DNA of 64,000 nt from an uncultured Lachnospiraceae bacterium (GTDB lineage Bacteria; Bacillota; Clostridia; Lachnospirales; Lachnospiraceae), in contig CANBFE010000020.1 in assembly GCA_947367855.1 (NCBI GenBank), positions 7,509 through 71,508 on the forward strand, written 5' to 3'. Under the pieces are notes generated by a model. It saw nothing but the letters and a program-made list of their open reading frames with translations, had not been told where the DNA came from and did not search any database. Below, piece by piece: positions 7,764 to 16,900 of the stretch (the stretch's first letter is position 1; every line of letters begins with the position of its first letter). The translations under genes and the position numbers were made by a program.

Positions 7764-9227
7764 TCACACCGCCCACTGCTCCCTCAGTACGTTCAGTCTC
7801 CCGATCCCGGGATCCTCCGGCCCGGTCATGGAGCATCCCTTTTCTTTGGCGTAAATAATGTACTCCAGAATTTCCTCCGTTATCTCCTCCCCGGGAGCCA
7901 GAATGGGGATTCCCGGAGGATAGCACATGACGAACTCGCCGCAGATGCGTCCCTTTGTCTCCCCCAGGGGCAGGGATTCCTTCTCCGCATAAAAGGCGCT
8001 CTGGGGCGAAACCGCCACCTTTGGCTCAATGTATTCCTGGGTGTACATGCCCCCATTGTCCTGTCTGTATTTCCGTCTGATTTCTGTCAGCGCGCCGATC
8101 AGCCGTTCCATGTCCCGCTCCCTGTCCCCGATGGAAATGTAGGCCAGCACATTGGCGATGTCCCCCAGTTCCATCTGAATGTCGTACTCGTCCCGAAGCA
8201 GGTCATAGACTTCGATTCCCGCCAGACCGATCCCCAGGGTATTCACTGTCAACTTTGTCTTGTCAAAATCGAAGATGCTGTCGCCGTTGATCAGTTCCGA
8301 TGTATAAGCGTAATAGCCTCCGATGCGGTTGATTTCCTCCCTGGCATACTCCGCCAGAGCCGTCACCTTGGCAAATTCCTTCTTTCCCCGCAGAGCCAGA
8401 TTCCGCCGGGAGATGTCCAGACTGGCAAGCAGGAGATAAGATGCGCTTGTAGTCTGCGTCAGATTGATGATCTGCCGTACATAACCGGGATTCACGGAGC
8501 TTCCGATCAGCAGAAAGGAACTCTGGGTCAGGCTTCCGCCCGATTTATGCATACTGACTGCAGCCATATCCGCCCCGGCCTCCATTGCCGACAGGGGCAT
8601 TTTATCCCCGAAATAAAAATGGGTTCCGTGGGCCTCGTCCACCAGTACCTTCATCCCGCGGGCATGGGCCATGCGCACAATGCTTCTCAGATCGGAGCAG
8701 ATGCCGTAATAGGTGGGATTGTTCACCAATACCGCCACCGCGTCCGGATGCTCCTGCATGGTCCGCTCCACCTGGGAGACCTTCATGCCCAGGGCAATTC
8801 CCAGTTTACTGTCCACGTCCGGATTCACGTAGATGGGAATGGCTCCGTTCAAAACCAGGGCATTGATAACGCTTCTGTGCACATTTCGGGGAAGAATGAT
8901 CTTGTCCCCCTTTTTGCTGGCGCCAAGCACCATGCTCTGCACAGAGGACGTAGTCCCTCCCACCATCAGGAACGCATACGCAGCCCCGAATGCCTCAGCC
9001 GCCATTTCCTCTGCCTCCCGAATCACTGACACGGGATGGCAGAGATTGTCCAGGGCCTTCATGGAATTTACGTCTATGCCCACGCACTGCTGTCCCAGAA
9101 GCCCCACCAGTTCCGGATTGCCCCTGCCCCGCTTATGTCCGGGAACGTCAAAGGGCACAATCCTTTCCTGACGGAACTCTTCCAACGCCTCGTAAATCGG
9201 CGCCCTTGACTGATTGTAACGTCCCAT
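7764..9227 (-). CDS. speA: PLP-dependent Orn/Lys/Arg decarboxylase, short (B. subtilis SpeA-like) form
   Basis: Fold-type I PLP decarboxylase of 487 aa without the N-terminal wing domain of the long enterobacterial enzymes. The PLP lysine is K228 in SMHKSGGSLTQSS, and D197/H200 lie in VDEAHGTH. The short form is commonly arginine decarboxylase giving agmatine, but lysine or ornithine as substrate cannot be ruled out. It lies between speD and speE, so its product feeds polyamine synthesis. If it makes agmatine, an agmatinase or equivalent is needed, and none is in this cluster. A GGAAAGGGCGG ribosome region precedes the ATG. Confidence 0.9.
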   Translation of the reverse strand: MGRYNQSRAPIYEALEEFRQERIVPFDVPGHKRGRGNPELVGLLGQQCVGIDVNSMKALDNLCHPVSVIREAEEMAAEAFGAAYAFLMVGGTTSSVQSMVLGASKKGDKIILPRNVHRSVINALVLNGAIPIYVNPDVDSKLGIALGMKVSQVERTMQEHPDAVAVLVNNPTYYGICSDLRSIVRMAHARGMKVLVDEAHGTHFYFGDKMPLSAMEAGADMAAVSMHKSGGSLTQSSFLLIGSSVNPGYVRQIINLTQTTSASYLLLASLDISRRNLALRGKKEFAKVTALAEYAREEINRIGGYYAYTSELINGDSIFDFDKTKLTVNTLGIGLAGIEVYDLLRDEYDIQMELGDIANVLAYISIGDRERDMERLIGALTEIRRKYRQDNGGMYTQEYIEPKVAVSPQSAFYAEKESLPLGETKGRICGEFVMCYPPGIPILAPGEEITEEILEYIIYAKEKGCSMTGPEDPGIGRLNVLREQWAV

Positions 9228-9294
9228 TTCCCGCCCTTTCCTTTCCGTAACCTTCTCCCCGCATCGCTTCAGACAGAATACTGAACCCGGGAAT

Positions 9295-10053
9295 TTAATA
9301 AATATTCCTGCCGCTGAATATCTCGATCATCTCCCTGCGCAGGTTGTCCATAATCTCCAAGCGCAGCTTTGGCGGCAGCTCATAGACATCGCTGTTAAAG
9401 AGGTAATTCTGCAGATCAATCTCCTTGATCAGCATCTTGGTGTGAAAAATGTTCGCCTGATACACATTGATATCCACAGCATCATATCTTTTCAGGGTAT
9501 CCTTGTTGATATAATCCTGGATGGAGGTCATCCTGTGATCCATGAACAGCTTCTCCCCGCTGACTGCCCTGGTAAAGCCCCTGACCCTGTAGTCCATGGT
9601 GATAATATCCGAATCAAAGGAGCCGATCAGGTGGTCTAATGTAGACAAAGGCGTAATCTCCCCGCAGGTGGCCACGTCTATATCCACCCGAAAGGTGGCC
9701 AGACAGGTATCCGGATGATATTCCGGATAAGTATGCACGGTAATGTGGCTCTTGTCCAGATGGGCCACAGTGGTGTCCCCCACAGGCACCTTGCTCTCGT
9801 CCGCAATGAGGATGGTCACCGAACTCCCCTGGGGCTCATAGTCCTGGCTGGAGATGTTCAGCACAGTGGCGCCGATCATATTGGTCACATCCACCAGAAG
9901 TTTGGTGAGACGCTCGGAATTGTACTGCTGATCGATATAGGCAATGTAGTCCTTCTGCTCCCGCTGAGACTTTGCATAGCACACGTCATAGATGTTGAAG
10001 CTGAGGGACTTTGTTAAATTGTTAAAGCCGTACAAAGCAAGTTTTTCGCTCAT
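9295..10053 (-). CDS. speD: S-adenosylmethionine decarboxylase proenzyme, E. coli class
   Basis: Makes decarboxylated S-adenosylmethionine, the aminopropyl donor for SpeE. It is translated as a proenzyme and cleaves itself before a serine that becomes the pyruvoyl cofactor. The site LDKSHITVHTYPE is present with K101/S102, and catalytic Cys130 (VATCGEI) lies 28 residues later, the same spacing as S112/C140 in E. coli. The length (252 aa) places it in the long proteobacterial-type class rather than the short B. subtilis class. It is the first gene of the polyamine operon. An AAGGAG ribosome site and a long leader with an intrinsic terminator lie upstream. Confidence 0.93.
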   Translation of the reverse strand: MSEKLALYGFNNLTKSLSFNIYDVCYAKSQREQKDYIAYIDQQYNSERLTKLLVDVTNMIGATVLNISSQDYEPQGSSVTILIADESKVPVGDTTVAHLDKSHITVHTYPEYHPDTCLATFRVDIDVATCGEITPLSTLDHLIGSFDSDIITMDYRVRGFTRAVSGEKLFMDHRMTSIQDYINKDTLKRYDAVDINVYQANIFHTKMLIKEIDLQNYLFNSDVYELPPKLRLEIMDNLRREMIEIFSGRNIY

Positions 10054-10116
10054 ATTTTCTCCTTTATGTGTGTCTTACGACTGACACGGTTCCTGCCGCG
10101 CCGTCCCTGCCGCATA

Positions 10117-10150
10117 CAAAAAAAGCAAGCGACACCTTCATCACTTGCTT
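10117..10150 (-). terminator. intrinsic terminator inside the speD leader
   Basis: Read on the minus strand, AAGCAAG and CTTGCTT form a 7-bp stem around a 14-base loop and are followed directly by seven T residues. It stands about 65 bases before the speD ATG and about 350 bases after the probable promoter, so it either ends a separate small RNA or acts as a conditional attenuator of the polyamine operon. Confidence 0.82.
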
Positions 10151-10498
10151 AAAAAATCTCTGCCATTCTTTTTTGCCTCTGCCCCTTTCGGGAACAGTAC
10201 ATTGCGCAAACAACAGATATATGGTTTTTAGAGTCTATATAGCAAATATTTTACTTTTACTACTCTTATTGACCGTTTCACAAGTTAGATGTGCCTAAGC
10301 ACCGGTTTATAGTCACCAACTTATAAAATTTGAGCTTTTAACTCAATCAATAAGGCAACACTGTTGCCAAAATATTTACATGGAAGACTCTGTCTCTCTG
10401 TTTTCCACACACTTGTATTACTTAATAAGGCCGCAGCCTGAATTCGACGCTTATACTCACGCTGCTCACCACGCTCCGGCTGATCATGCCGGAAAGCT
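10118..10498 (-). ncRNA. structured leader or small RNA upstream of the polyamine operon
   Basis: A stretch of about 380 bases without a gene, bounded by a promoter and an intrinsic terminator on the minus strand. It contains several strong helices: CCGGC/GCCGG around 10478-10494, GGCAAC/GTTGCC with a three-base loop near 10353-10367, TTGAG/CTCAA near 10328-10345, and GTGC/GCAC nested inside AAGTT/AACTT near 10279-10322. It does not match tmRNA, RNase P RNA, a T-box, or a SAM riboswitch core that I can recognise. It may be a riboswitch or attenuator for polyamine genes, or an independent RNA gene. The boundaries are inferred. Confidence 0.5.
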
Positions 10499-10504
10499 GA
10501 TTCT

Positions 10505-10534
10505 ACTATAGCATATCTGTTGTCCGTTCGTCAA
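10505..10534 (-). promoter_or_regulatory. promoter of the speD leader/polyamine operon
   Basis: On the minus strand TTGACG (10534-10529) and TATAGT (10510-10505) are spaced by 18 bases. This gives a transcript start near 10498 and a leader of about 445 bases before speD. Confidence 0.75.
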
Positions 10535-10579
10535 TTGCATTTTGTCCGCAAATTCAGAAATTAAAAAATCCGCCACCTT

Positions 10580-12526
10580 TCACTTTATAAACCGCTCCGC
10601 CAGCACGCCCCAGTCATACTGTTCAGCCAGGCGCCTTCCCTCCCGGGCAATTTCCTCCACTCCTTTCTTCTTTAATGCGGCCCTGACCTGCTCAACGGAA
10701 TCGGCTATGGACACGCTTCTGTACAGAGCTCTGCATTCCGGCAGATTCGGCATGTCGGATGCCACCACCTGCCTGCCACAGGCCAGGTACTGAAAAAATT
10801 CTGTTGGTACGGTCTTTCTGTGGCTTCCAAAAAAAGGAAGCAGCGCCACGTCAAAAGACCGGATCATCTCCGGCAGTTCCTCATAGGAGGCTTCCACATA
10901 ATGCAGGTTCTCGTATCCCCCAAGCCATGCCGGAAAATCTCCCACGATATCTCCCGCAAATACAATATCAAATTCCGGAAATGCCTCGCACAGATACTGC
11001 GCCATGGCAAAGTAAATCCGGTTATCGATTGTCCCTGCAAAACCAATTCTTGTTTTTCTGCATCCGCCGTTTTTTCCGGACATGGAAAACAGCCTGCAGT
11101 CAACGCCTCCCCCAATAAACACAATTTCCGCATTGGGACATTTCCGCACTTCGTAATACAGCTCCAGATCAGCAATCCTGTAGGAATTTCTGCTGCTCAG
11201 CCTGCGGTACTGATTTGGAATCTCCCCCGTAATATAATAAACCTTTTTCGCCCTGCCGCAGCTCTCCAGAAGCGCCTTGCGGTCCAAAGTCTCACGGGTG
11301 CTGTCAATCAGCAGAATCTCAGGATCTTTTATATAAGGGCGCAGCAGTTCCGCACTGGAGGGCATTTTGAGACGGACCGGACTCACATAAGGCTCATATT
11401 CCGTTTTCACCGGACTGTATCCCAGAATCGTCTCCAGGCACCGCCCGGATGCCCCGTCATCCTGAAAATCAAATCTCTGCAGCCGGACATTCCGCCTTTC
11501 CCCGGCCCAGGCATCCGGCCTGTCAAACGCCTCCTCCAGGGCATTCAGCATTTCCCCGAAACCATACACCTTCGGCCCTGGCATGTAGTAATCCACATTG
11601 TGAAACACAAATCCCCTGGCCTGCCTGTATTCCTCATAGTCCGGAATCAGGTACACTATGGGCCTGTCAAGCAGCAGAAAGTCAAAGGCAATGGAGGAAT
11701 AATCGCTGATCATTATGTCAAAGGCATTCAGAATCTCATCATACCGTATGTCCGCCTCAAACAGCATCTCATCCGTCAGTTCAAGGCAGCGGGGATTCAT
11801 GGTAAATTCCCTTCCGGAAAATGCGGTCTGTTCCACAGGATGAAGCTTGTAGATCAGCGCAGCATTGTTTCTCTCCAGAAAATCCTTCAGAAGACAATCC
11901 TGATAATCCTTCAGGCGGAAAATATTGTCAGTGCAGAAAGCTCCGGAATGGGTACTCATATTTGCCCGGAAAGAAGGCGCAAAAAACAGCAGGCGCTGAA
12001 AATTCTCAAGCCTTTCTCCAAACAGTTTCCCCAACTTTTTCCGTCCCTCAGAACTCTTTACACAGTCCAGTCTGGGCTGACCGGTGACAAAAGATTTTCT
12101 GATATCAAAGTGCAGCATGGCGGACAGACGGAACCTGTCGTCCAGACTGTGCACGCACATCAAATCCACCTTGTCAAAATACCGCTGCAGCTTCCGGGCC
12201 TGTCCTGCGCCCATATGGTGGTCAAAATAATCATGTGCCTTAATCCCGCTTCCATGCCAGAGATTCACAAAAATCTGATTTTCCCTTTTGGGAATCTCCT
12301 GAAACGTGTAGGAATTCATAATCACATAATCCGCTTCCGCCAGGAGCCGGTTTCCCTCCAGGGTATCATAGAGGCCGCAGCGCAGTCCTCTTAGCCGCAA
12401 TGTCTCATAGCGTTCGTTTTTCTTTAAAATCCATCCTGTTTCATGCTCCGTATTTTCCTCTATATAGCGCCACAGCGCATGGGGATTGCAGGCAAAATCC
12501 GGTTGAGACATAAATACGAACAGCAT
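10580..12526 (-). CDS. two-domain CDP-glycerol glycerophosphotransferase-like / glycosyltransferase protein
   Basis: The N-terminal part (about residues 1-370) has the TagB/TagF-like features FVNLWHGSGIKAH, LLFFAPSFR, YKLHPVEQ and ISDYSSIAFDFLLLDRPIVY, which transfer polyol-phosphate units in teichoic-acid-like polymers. The C-terminal part (about 400-648) looks like a GT-B glycosyltransferase (KTVPTEFFQYLACGRQVVASDMPNLPE). It is therefore a predicted bifunctional polymerase or transferase working at the inner face of the membrane, as no signal peptide is present. It is the last gene of a long minus-strand operon. Its ATG lies one base beyond the stop of the epimerase gene, with GGAGGAG just upstream. 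Confidence 0.82.
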   Translation of the reverse strand: MLFVFMSQPDFACNPHALWRYIEENTEHETGWILKKNERYETLRLRGLRCGLYDTLEGNRLLAEADYVIMNSYTFQEIPKRENQIFVNLWHGSGIKAHDYFDHHMGAGQARKLQRYFDKVDLMCVHSLDDRFRLSAMLHFDIRKSFVTGQPRLDCVKSSEGRKKLGKLFGERLENFQRLLFFAPSFRANMSTHSGAFCTDNIFRLKDYQDCLLKDFLERNNAALIYKLHPVEQTAFSGREFTMNPRCLELTDEMLFEADIRYDEILNAFDIMISDYSSIAFDFLLLDRPIVYLIPDYEEYRQARGFVFHNVDYYMPGPKVYGFGEMLNALEEAFDRPDAWAGERRNVRLQRFDFQDDGASGRCLETILGYSPVKTEYEPYVSPVRLKMPSSAELLRPYIKDPEILLIDSTRETLDRKALLESCGRAKKVYYITGEIPNQYRRLSSRNSYRIADLELYYEVRKCPNAEIVFIGGGVDCRLFSMSGKNGGCRKTRIGFAGTIDNRIYFAMAQYLCEAFPEFDIVFAGDIVGDFPAWLGGYENLHYVEASYEELPEMIRSFDVALLPFFGSHRKTVPTEFFQYLACGRQVVASDMPNLPECRALYRSVSIADSVEQVRAALKKKGVEEIAREGRRLAEQYDWGVLAERFIK

Positions 12527-12527
12527 G

Positions 12528-13589
12528 TCACTCCTCCTCCGTCACGCCGTAATATGTCATCATTCTTCTGCATGCCACAGGCAGGGAAACCTCCGGCTTC
12601 CACCCCAGGGAGCGCAGTTTCCCAGAGTCTCCGCAGACCACGGAAATCGCCCTGGTAACTGCAGGGTCCGTCGTTCTCGTCTCCATATTATAGGCAATCC
12701 GGATTGTGCGGTCCGTAACCCGGGCAGCCATAAGCTGCGCCAGTTCCAGTACGGACGCCTCCCCCTCCTCCATGCACAGATTGTAGGCCTCTCCGGATTT
12801 TCCTTTCAGCAATACGGTGAGCATGCCGGTAATGGCATCCGTAACATACAGAAAGGACCGGCGGGGCGTTCCGTCTCCCCTGAGCACAATCTCGTTCTTC
12901 TCCAGCATCTGGGAGATAAAATTGATATGAAGCCTTCCGTCGTCAGGGCGGATTCCCCCTGCCAGTATCTGAAACGGTCTGACAATCTTACAGGGAACAC
13001 CGCTGCGGGAATGACAGGCGCACAGGGTCTCCGACGCCCTCTTTGCACAGGCATATACATTTGCGGTATCCAGGGGGTCCAGTTCCCCATGACGGTCCTC
13101 TGTCAGACGTTCCTCCCCTGGAAATTTTCCGTAGACGTCCACGCTGGATATCAGCATAAACACCGCCTGCTTTTCCCTGGCCAGTCCCAGCAGATTTCTG
13201 CAGCCGGTTACATTTGCCTCATAAACCGCCAGCGCGTCCTCCTGCCAGCTTTTTTTGTCTGCAGGACTGGCCCCGTGAATAATGTAATCCACAGGCCCCC
13301 CACAGGACACCGGCGCGCACACATCCTGTAAGATCAGCTCAAAATCCTTCCTCCCCAAATAAGCCGAAAACCTTCCGTAAGCCCTCTCCCGGTTCCTGCA
13401 GAGCGCCACCACCTTTATGCCATCCTGATACAGATCGTTTCTTTTCAGCAGACCATGCACCAGATACTGGGGCACATAGCCGTTTGCGCCTGAGATAAGG
13501 ACTGTTTTTCCCTTCAGCTCTCCCCAGTCCAGAGGAGACTCCGCTATGGTTACCGCATCCTGCGCCACGATTTTTTCCGCAACTGTCAT
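12528..13589 (-). CDS. NAD-dependent epimerase/dehydratase (extended SDR)
   Basis: Nucleotide-sugar SDR of 353 aa. The N-terminal Rossmann motif is slightly degenerate (VLISGANGYVPQYLV, where GXXGXXG is usual). SSVDVYGKFPG and YACAKRASETLC (the YxxxK pair) mark the active site. The reading frame is open up to 13700, but the start at 13589 has AGGAGG and overlaps the stop of the upstream cytidylyltransferase gene as ATGA, so translational coupling fixes the start. The pairing with an IspD-like enzyme suggests formation of an activated sugar or polyol for the surface polymer. The actual substrate is unknown. Confidence 0.85.
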   Translation of the reverse strand: MTVAEKIVAQDAVTIAESPLDWGELKGKTVLISGANGYVPQYLVHGLLKRNDLYQDGIKVVALCRNRERAYGRFSAYLGRKDFELILQDVCAPVSCGGPVDYIIHGASPADKKSWQEDALAVYEANVTGCRNLLGLAREKQAVFMLISSVDVYGKFPGEERLTEDRHGELDPLDTANVYACAKRASETLCACHSRSGVPCKIVRPFQILAGGIRPDDGRLHINFISQMLEKNEIVLRGDGTPRRSFLYVTDAITGMLTVLLKGKSGEAYNLCMEEGEASVLELAQLMAARVTDRTIRIAYNMETRTTDPAVTRAISVVCGDSGKLRSLGWKPEVSLPVACRRMMTYYGVTEEE

Positions 13590-14299
13590 TTGATTCCTTC
13601 CTCCTGTCTGATAAATAAAGGATAAAGCGCCTGCACGATTGCCAGGTCCTCCGGATATGTAACCTTCACGCAGTACCTGTCCCCATGCACCATCCCGCAT
13701 TCCACCCCTATGTTAAGAACCAGTTCGCTGTCCTCATTTACCTCTGTTCTGTTTTCGTCCTCCTGGTATGCCCTGTGGGCCTGCCATAATACATTGTACC
13801 TGAAAATCTGCGGGCCCTGCTGAATAAACATCTTCCTCTTCTGCAGTGTCCGGTTGACGTTTTCCCCGTCATTGCTAAACGTGATTGCATCCGTTGCCTT
13901 GATTACCGTGATACAGGCGTCCCATCTCCCAATGGCCTCATACAGCTTATTCATGGTGATCTGGGATACAAAGGGGCACACCGCAGTCATCACCATAACC
14001 GTATCCCTTGGCTTCGCAGGAAGCATCAGCAGGCCATTGCGCACGGACTGATACCTTTCCTTTCCAGATTCGGCCAGAAAGGACAGTTTGTCTATGCCAT
14101 ACTCTGCCGCCCACTTTCTGATCTGGTCATGATACTGCAGGGGCGCCGTGACACAGACGGCATCCACATTTCCGTTCAGCTGCGCCGTTTTCATGGAATA
14201 GACAAGCATGGGACATCCTGTCAGCTCCACGAACTGTTTTGGCACATCCCCGTGAAAGCGGACGCCCCTGCCCCCTGCCAGAATAATCGCATAATTCAT
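13586..14299 (-). CDS. IspD/TarI-family cytidylyltransferase
   Basis: CTP-dependent nucleotidyltransferase of 237 aa with the N-terminal signature ILAGGRGVRFHGDVPKQFVEL and the central KATDAITF and QQGPQIF segments. In this setting (two glycerophosphotransferase-like enzymes, no isoprenoid genes) a role in making a CDP-polyol such as CDP-ribitol for a cell-surface phosphopolymer is more likely than the isoprenoid role of IspD. It follows the HAD gene by six bases and is coupled to the epimerase gene by an ATGA overlap. Substrate specificity cannot be read from sequence alone. Confidence 0.87.
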   Translation of the reverse strand: MNYAIILAGGRGVRFHGDVPKQFVELTGCPMLVYSMKTAQLNGNVDAVCVTAPLQYHDQIRKWAAEYGIDKLSFLAESGKERYQSVRNGLLMLPAKPRDTVMVMTAVCPFVSQITMNKLYEAIGRWDACITVIKATDAITFSNDGENVNRTLQKRKMFIQQGPQIFRYNVLWQAHRAYQEDENRTEVNEDSELVLNIGVECGMVHGDRYCVKVTYPEDLAIVQALYPLFIRQEEGIK

Positions 14300-14305
14300 T
14301 TTTCC

Positions 14306-16615
14306 TCACTCCTGTGAATCCATAGTGTAAACAACCGATTCCGGGTCCATGCCTTTGAGCTGTTCTGTCAGTTCCGCCACCACCCTCCTGTCCATGGAGG
14401 TCAGGCAATAGCACTTACCGGCCCATTCCCTTTCCACGGGGTAAACCGGAATGCCATACACCCTCTCCCCTTCCAGAGAGGGGTCATTGTCCGCAAGAAA
14501 CTCCACCCTGTCCGTCTCTCCCATGAGATGCAGAAAGTAAAGCAGTGTTCTCGCCCGCAGTCCCGCCCCCACTAACACAAACCTCTGAAATCTTCCGCAT
14601 ATACGTTCCGCATACATGGCGTACTGCCAGGAAATGCTCTCCCGCATATGGAACATGGCCCTTTTGTAGAACAACAGCCCGTCCAACAGGGAATCCATCC
14701 CCTCATACCATTCCACAGCCCTTTCATATCCCTGATGGGAAAAACCGTTATATCCCAGCCTGGCATAATTCCGCAGCCCCTCCGGGTCAATGATCCGCCA
14801 TCTTCTGTCCGTGCCGAAATTCTCCTCAAATGTCAGGGAACCTATCAGTTCCGCCTCCCGCCTGGTTGGCAGAACCGACAGCCGGACGGCAATCTTGTAC
14901 AGTTCCTCCCTCCCCGGAACCGGAATCTTCCTTCTTCCTTTTTTCAGCCGGAAGTACAGCTTCTGAAAGTGAAGGATTCCCGCCTGGACCGCCTCCATCT
15001 TTTTCAGCTCCTCCCCATGACAGCCCGGCCCGCAAAGGGGACGTATTTCCCCGTCCCTCCACTCATAGCCTCTGGTGCTTCCCTCCCCGCACATTAAAAA
15101 CAGTTCATAGAGCACATCCATGGCCGTGCCGTTCCTCTTGTAATTCCCCCACATATTACCCGTAAATCCCCGGATATCCGCCCCTTCCTCCAGATTTCCC
15201 GCCTTCAGCATGGCGATCCTCTCAATCACCAGAAGGTGAATTCCCCTGCCTGTCCCATTTCTTCTCCGGCAAATCCTCTCCAGGGCATTCTGGGAAGTCC
15301 CCTTCCATCCCAGGTCAAAGGTAATGTAATCCTCCCTGTCCATTTTCAGACTCACCAGATATTCCCACAGGCCCAGGTCCGCATCCGCGTACCTGGTCCT
15401 GATCTGCCGGACCACCTCATCCCCTGTCAGATCCTGCACGATTTTCCGGTAAAGGCTGACGCCATCCCTGTCAATCTCCTTACAGGACAGGAGGCTGAAA
15501 TCCTTATATTCCCGCAGATACTCCCTGTGCTCAAAATCCAGGCCCAGCAGTTCCAGGGCAGAACCCACAGTCATATACTTTGCGTCCAGGATATTTCTGA
15601 TATCCTTTTGCTTTATCGCGGGACGAAGCGCAGCGCATAAAGCCCTTCTGGATACATACATTGGCTCAATGCGTCCCTGCCAGTTCCTTTCCCCGGCCGC
15701 TGCCCTTAAGAGAACCGAGAGAAAACTCCCCTCCCGCATCATGGGATAAATATTGTGGATATTCCTCTCCTCTGCCAGGTCCAGAACCCATTCCGCCCCG
15801 TAAGTGAGCAGCGGGCCGAGGGTCATGGCGCCCATCTCAAACCATTCCTTCGCCTCCCCTTCCAGGCTGCTGTCAGCCGCAAGGATCCGCATGGCGTAAA
15901 TTTCCCTTCCTATATCTCCGTAAAATTCCTTTTCATACTCAAGATAGGGATGGCGGCAGTGTGCCTCCGAAATCATGGGATAATAAATGCTTCTCCAGCC
16001 TGCCTTCCCCGCATTTCTGTAATCCGCCTTCCAGTTATCGCCTATATGTAATATTTTATCCGGTTTACAGTCTAATTTCCGGCTGATATAGGAAAACAGG
16101 CTCCCGTCCCTCTTGGCCGCTCCGCATTCCGACGAGATAAAAACCTCATCCAACAGGGATGGGTCCATTCCGTTATCCTGCAGAATACCCAATACATGCT
16201 CTTTTGACAGATACATATCGGAGGTGAGTATCACCTTTTTCCTGTAGTCCCGTTTTATTTCCAGCAGCAGAGCCTCCATCTCCGGATTCAGAAAGGTATT
16301 TTCCCGTTCCGTCCGAATCTCCCGCTCCATAATCCTGTGGGGCATCTTAATGACGGAAGGAAGCTCCCGGTAAATCTCCTCAAGGGTCACTTCCCCCTTT
16401 TTCCTTTCCCTTGCGCGTTTCTCTGCGCAGGCCCGCATATGCCGCCACTGGCAGCTGCCGATATGTTCCGGAAACAAATCCGGAGCCGCCTCGTACATTT
16501 TGTCAAAAATCTGGGAGGGTACTCTCACCAGGCGCAGCAGCAGTGTGTCAAAGAGATCAAAGCTCACATATTCCGCCTCCCTGAGCCATTCCCTGACCTG
16601 CCCTTTGTCCATCAT
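14306..16615 (-). CDS. large HAD-like hydrolase with C-terminal nucleotide-binding domain
   Basis: A 769-aa protein. The N-terminal 230 residues hold a HAD phosphatase core: SFDLFDTLLLR (nucleophile D), ILTSDMYLS, AAKRDGS (lysine) and ILHIGDNWKADYRNA. The middle region is unassigned and helical. Residues about 670-765 hold a Rossmann-like segment (RFVLVGAGLRARTLLYFL ... FLADNDPSLEG) like those of capsule and polymer sugar-modifying proteins. It starts on the ATGA overlap with the carrier-protein stop. Proteins of this layout recur in capsular clusters, but their reaction is not known. A phosphatase on a polyol- or sugar-phosphate intermediate is the natural guess. Confidence 0.75.
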   Translation of the reverse strand: MMDKGQVREWLREAEYVSFDLFDTLLLRLVRVPSQIFDKMYEAAPDLFPEHIGSCQWRHMRACAEKRARERKKGEVTLEEIYRELPSVIKMPHRIMEREIRTERENTFLNPEMEALLLEIKRDYRKKVILTSDMYLSKEHVLGILQDNGMDPSLLDEVFISSECGAAKRDGSLFSYISRKLDCKPDKILHIGDNWKADYRNAGKAGWRSIYYPMISEAHCRHPYLEYEKEFYGDIGREIYAMRILAADSSLEGEAKEWFEMGAMTLGPLLTYGAEWVLDLAEERNIHNIYPMMREGSFLSVLLRAAAGERNWQGRIEPMYVSRRALCAALRPAIKQKDIRNILDAKYMTVGSALELLGLDFEHREYLREYKDFSLLSCKEIDRDGVSLYRKIVQDLTGDEVVRQIRTRYADADLGLWEYLVSLKMDREDYITFDLGWKGTSQNALERICRRRNGTGRGIHLLVIERIAMLKAGNLEEGADIRGFTGNMWGNYKRNGTAMDVLYELFLMCGEGSTRGYEWRDGEIRPLCGPGCHGEELKKMEAVQAGILHFQKLYFRLKKGRRKIPVPGREELYKIAVRLSVLPTRREAELIGSLTFEENFGTDRRWRIIDPEGLRNYARLGYNGFSHQGYERAVEWYEGMDSLLDGLLFYKRAMFHMRESISWQYAMYAERICGRFQRFVLVGAGLRARTLLYFLHLMGETDRVEFLADNDPSLEGERVYGIPVYPVEREWAGKCYCLTSMDRRVVAELTEQLKGMDPESVVYTMDSQE

Positions 16616-16872
16616 CCGGAAACCTTCTCTTTCCCGTCCTGCCCCAGGCCCGTCTTTCTGCCCGTTATCTCCGCAATCCTGCTTATGCAGGAGAAATTAT
16701 CCAGCTCCGTAATCTCTTCCGGCTGAAATACAATGTCAAAGCTCTCCTCCAGGCTGCAGATAAGCTCCATGATTTTAAAGGAATCCAACAGCCCCGAGGC
16801 TATGAGCTCCTCCTTCTCTCCAAGCTCCCTGCAGCATAATTCCTCGCAGATATTCCTTATTCTCTCCTGCAT
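16612..16872 (-). CDS. acyl/D-alanyl carrier protein (DltC-like)
   Basis: An 86-aa acidic four-helix carrier protein. The phosphopantetheine attachment serine is in GLLDSFKIMELI. The start at 16872 has AAGGAG seven bases upstream; longer in-frame versions overlap the ligase gene and lack support. It lies 28 bases after an adenylating ligase gene, matching the DltA/DltC pair that loads D-alanine for teichoic acid, but no DltB or DltD is nearby. The bound group (amino acid or other acid) is therefore open. Its stop overlaps the HAD start. Confidence 0.88.
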   Translation of the reverse strand: MQERIRNICEELCCRELGEKEELIASGLLDSFKIMELICSLEESFDIVFQPEEITELDNFSCISRIAEITGRKTGLGQDGKEKVSG

Positions 16873-16900
16873 TTTCCGCTCCTTTCCCATTCCCGTCCTG

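Noticed and set aside
10068..10298. 76-codon plus-strand frame in the speD leader
   Set aside because: It covers the terminator of the opposite strand, has no ribosome site and lies in a region better explained as structured RNA.
10820..12394. 524-codon plus-strand open frame
   Set aside because: It runs opposite the glycerophosphotransferase-like gene, has no ribosome site or recognisable domain, and its His/Pro/Gln-rich composition is that of an antisense shadow of G+C-rich codons.
13590..13700. Longer start for the epimerase gene
   Set aside because: The extension lies inside the cytidylyltransferase gene; the ATGA overlap and AGGAGG support 13589.
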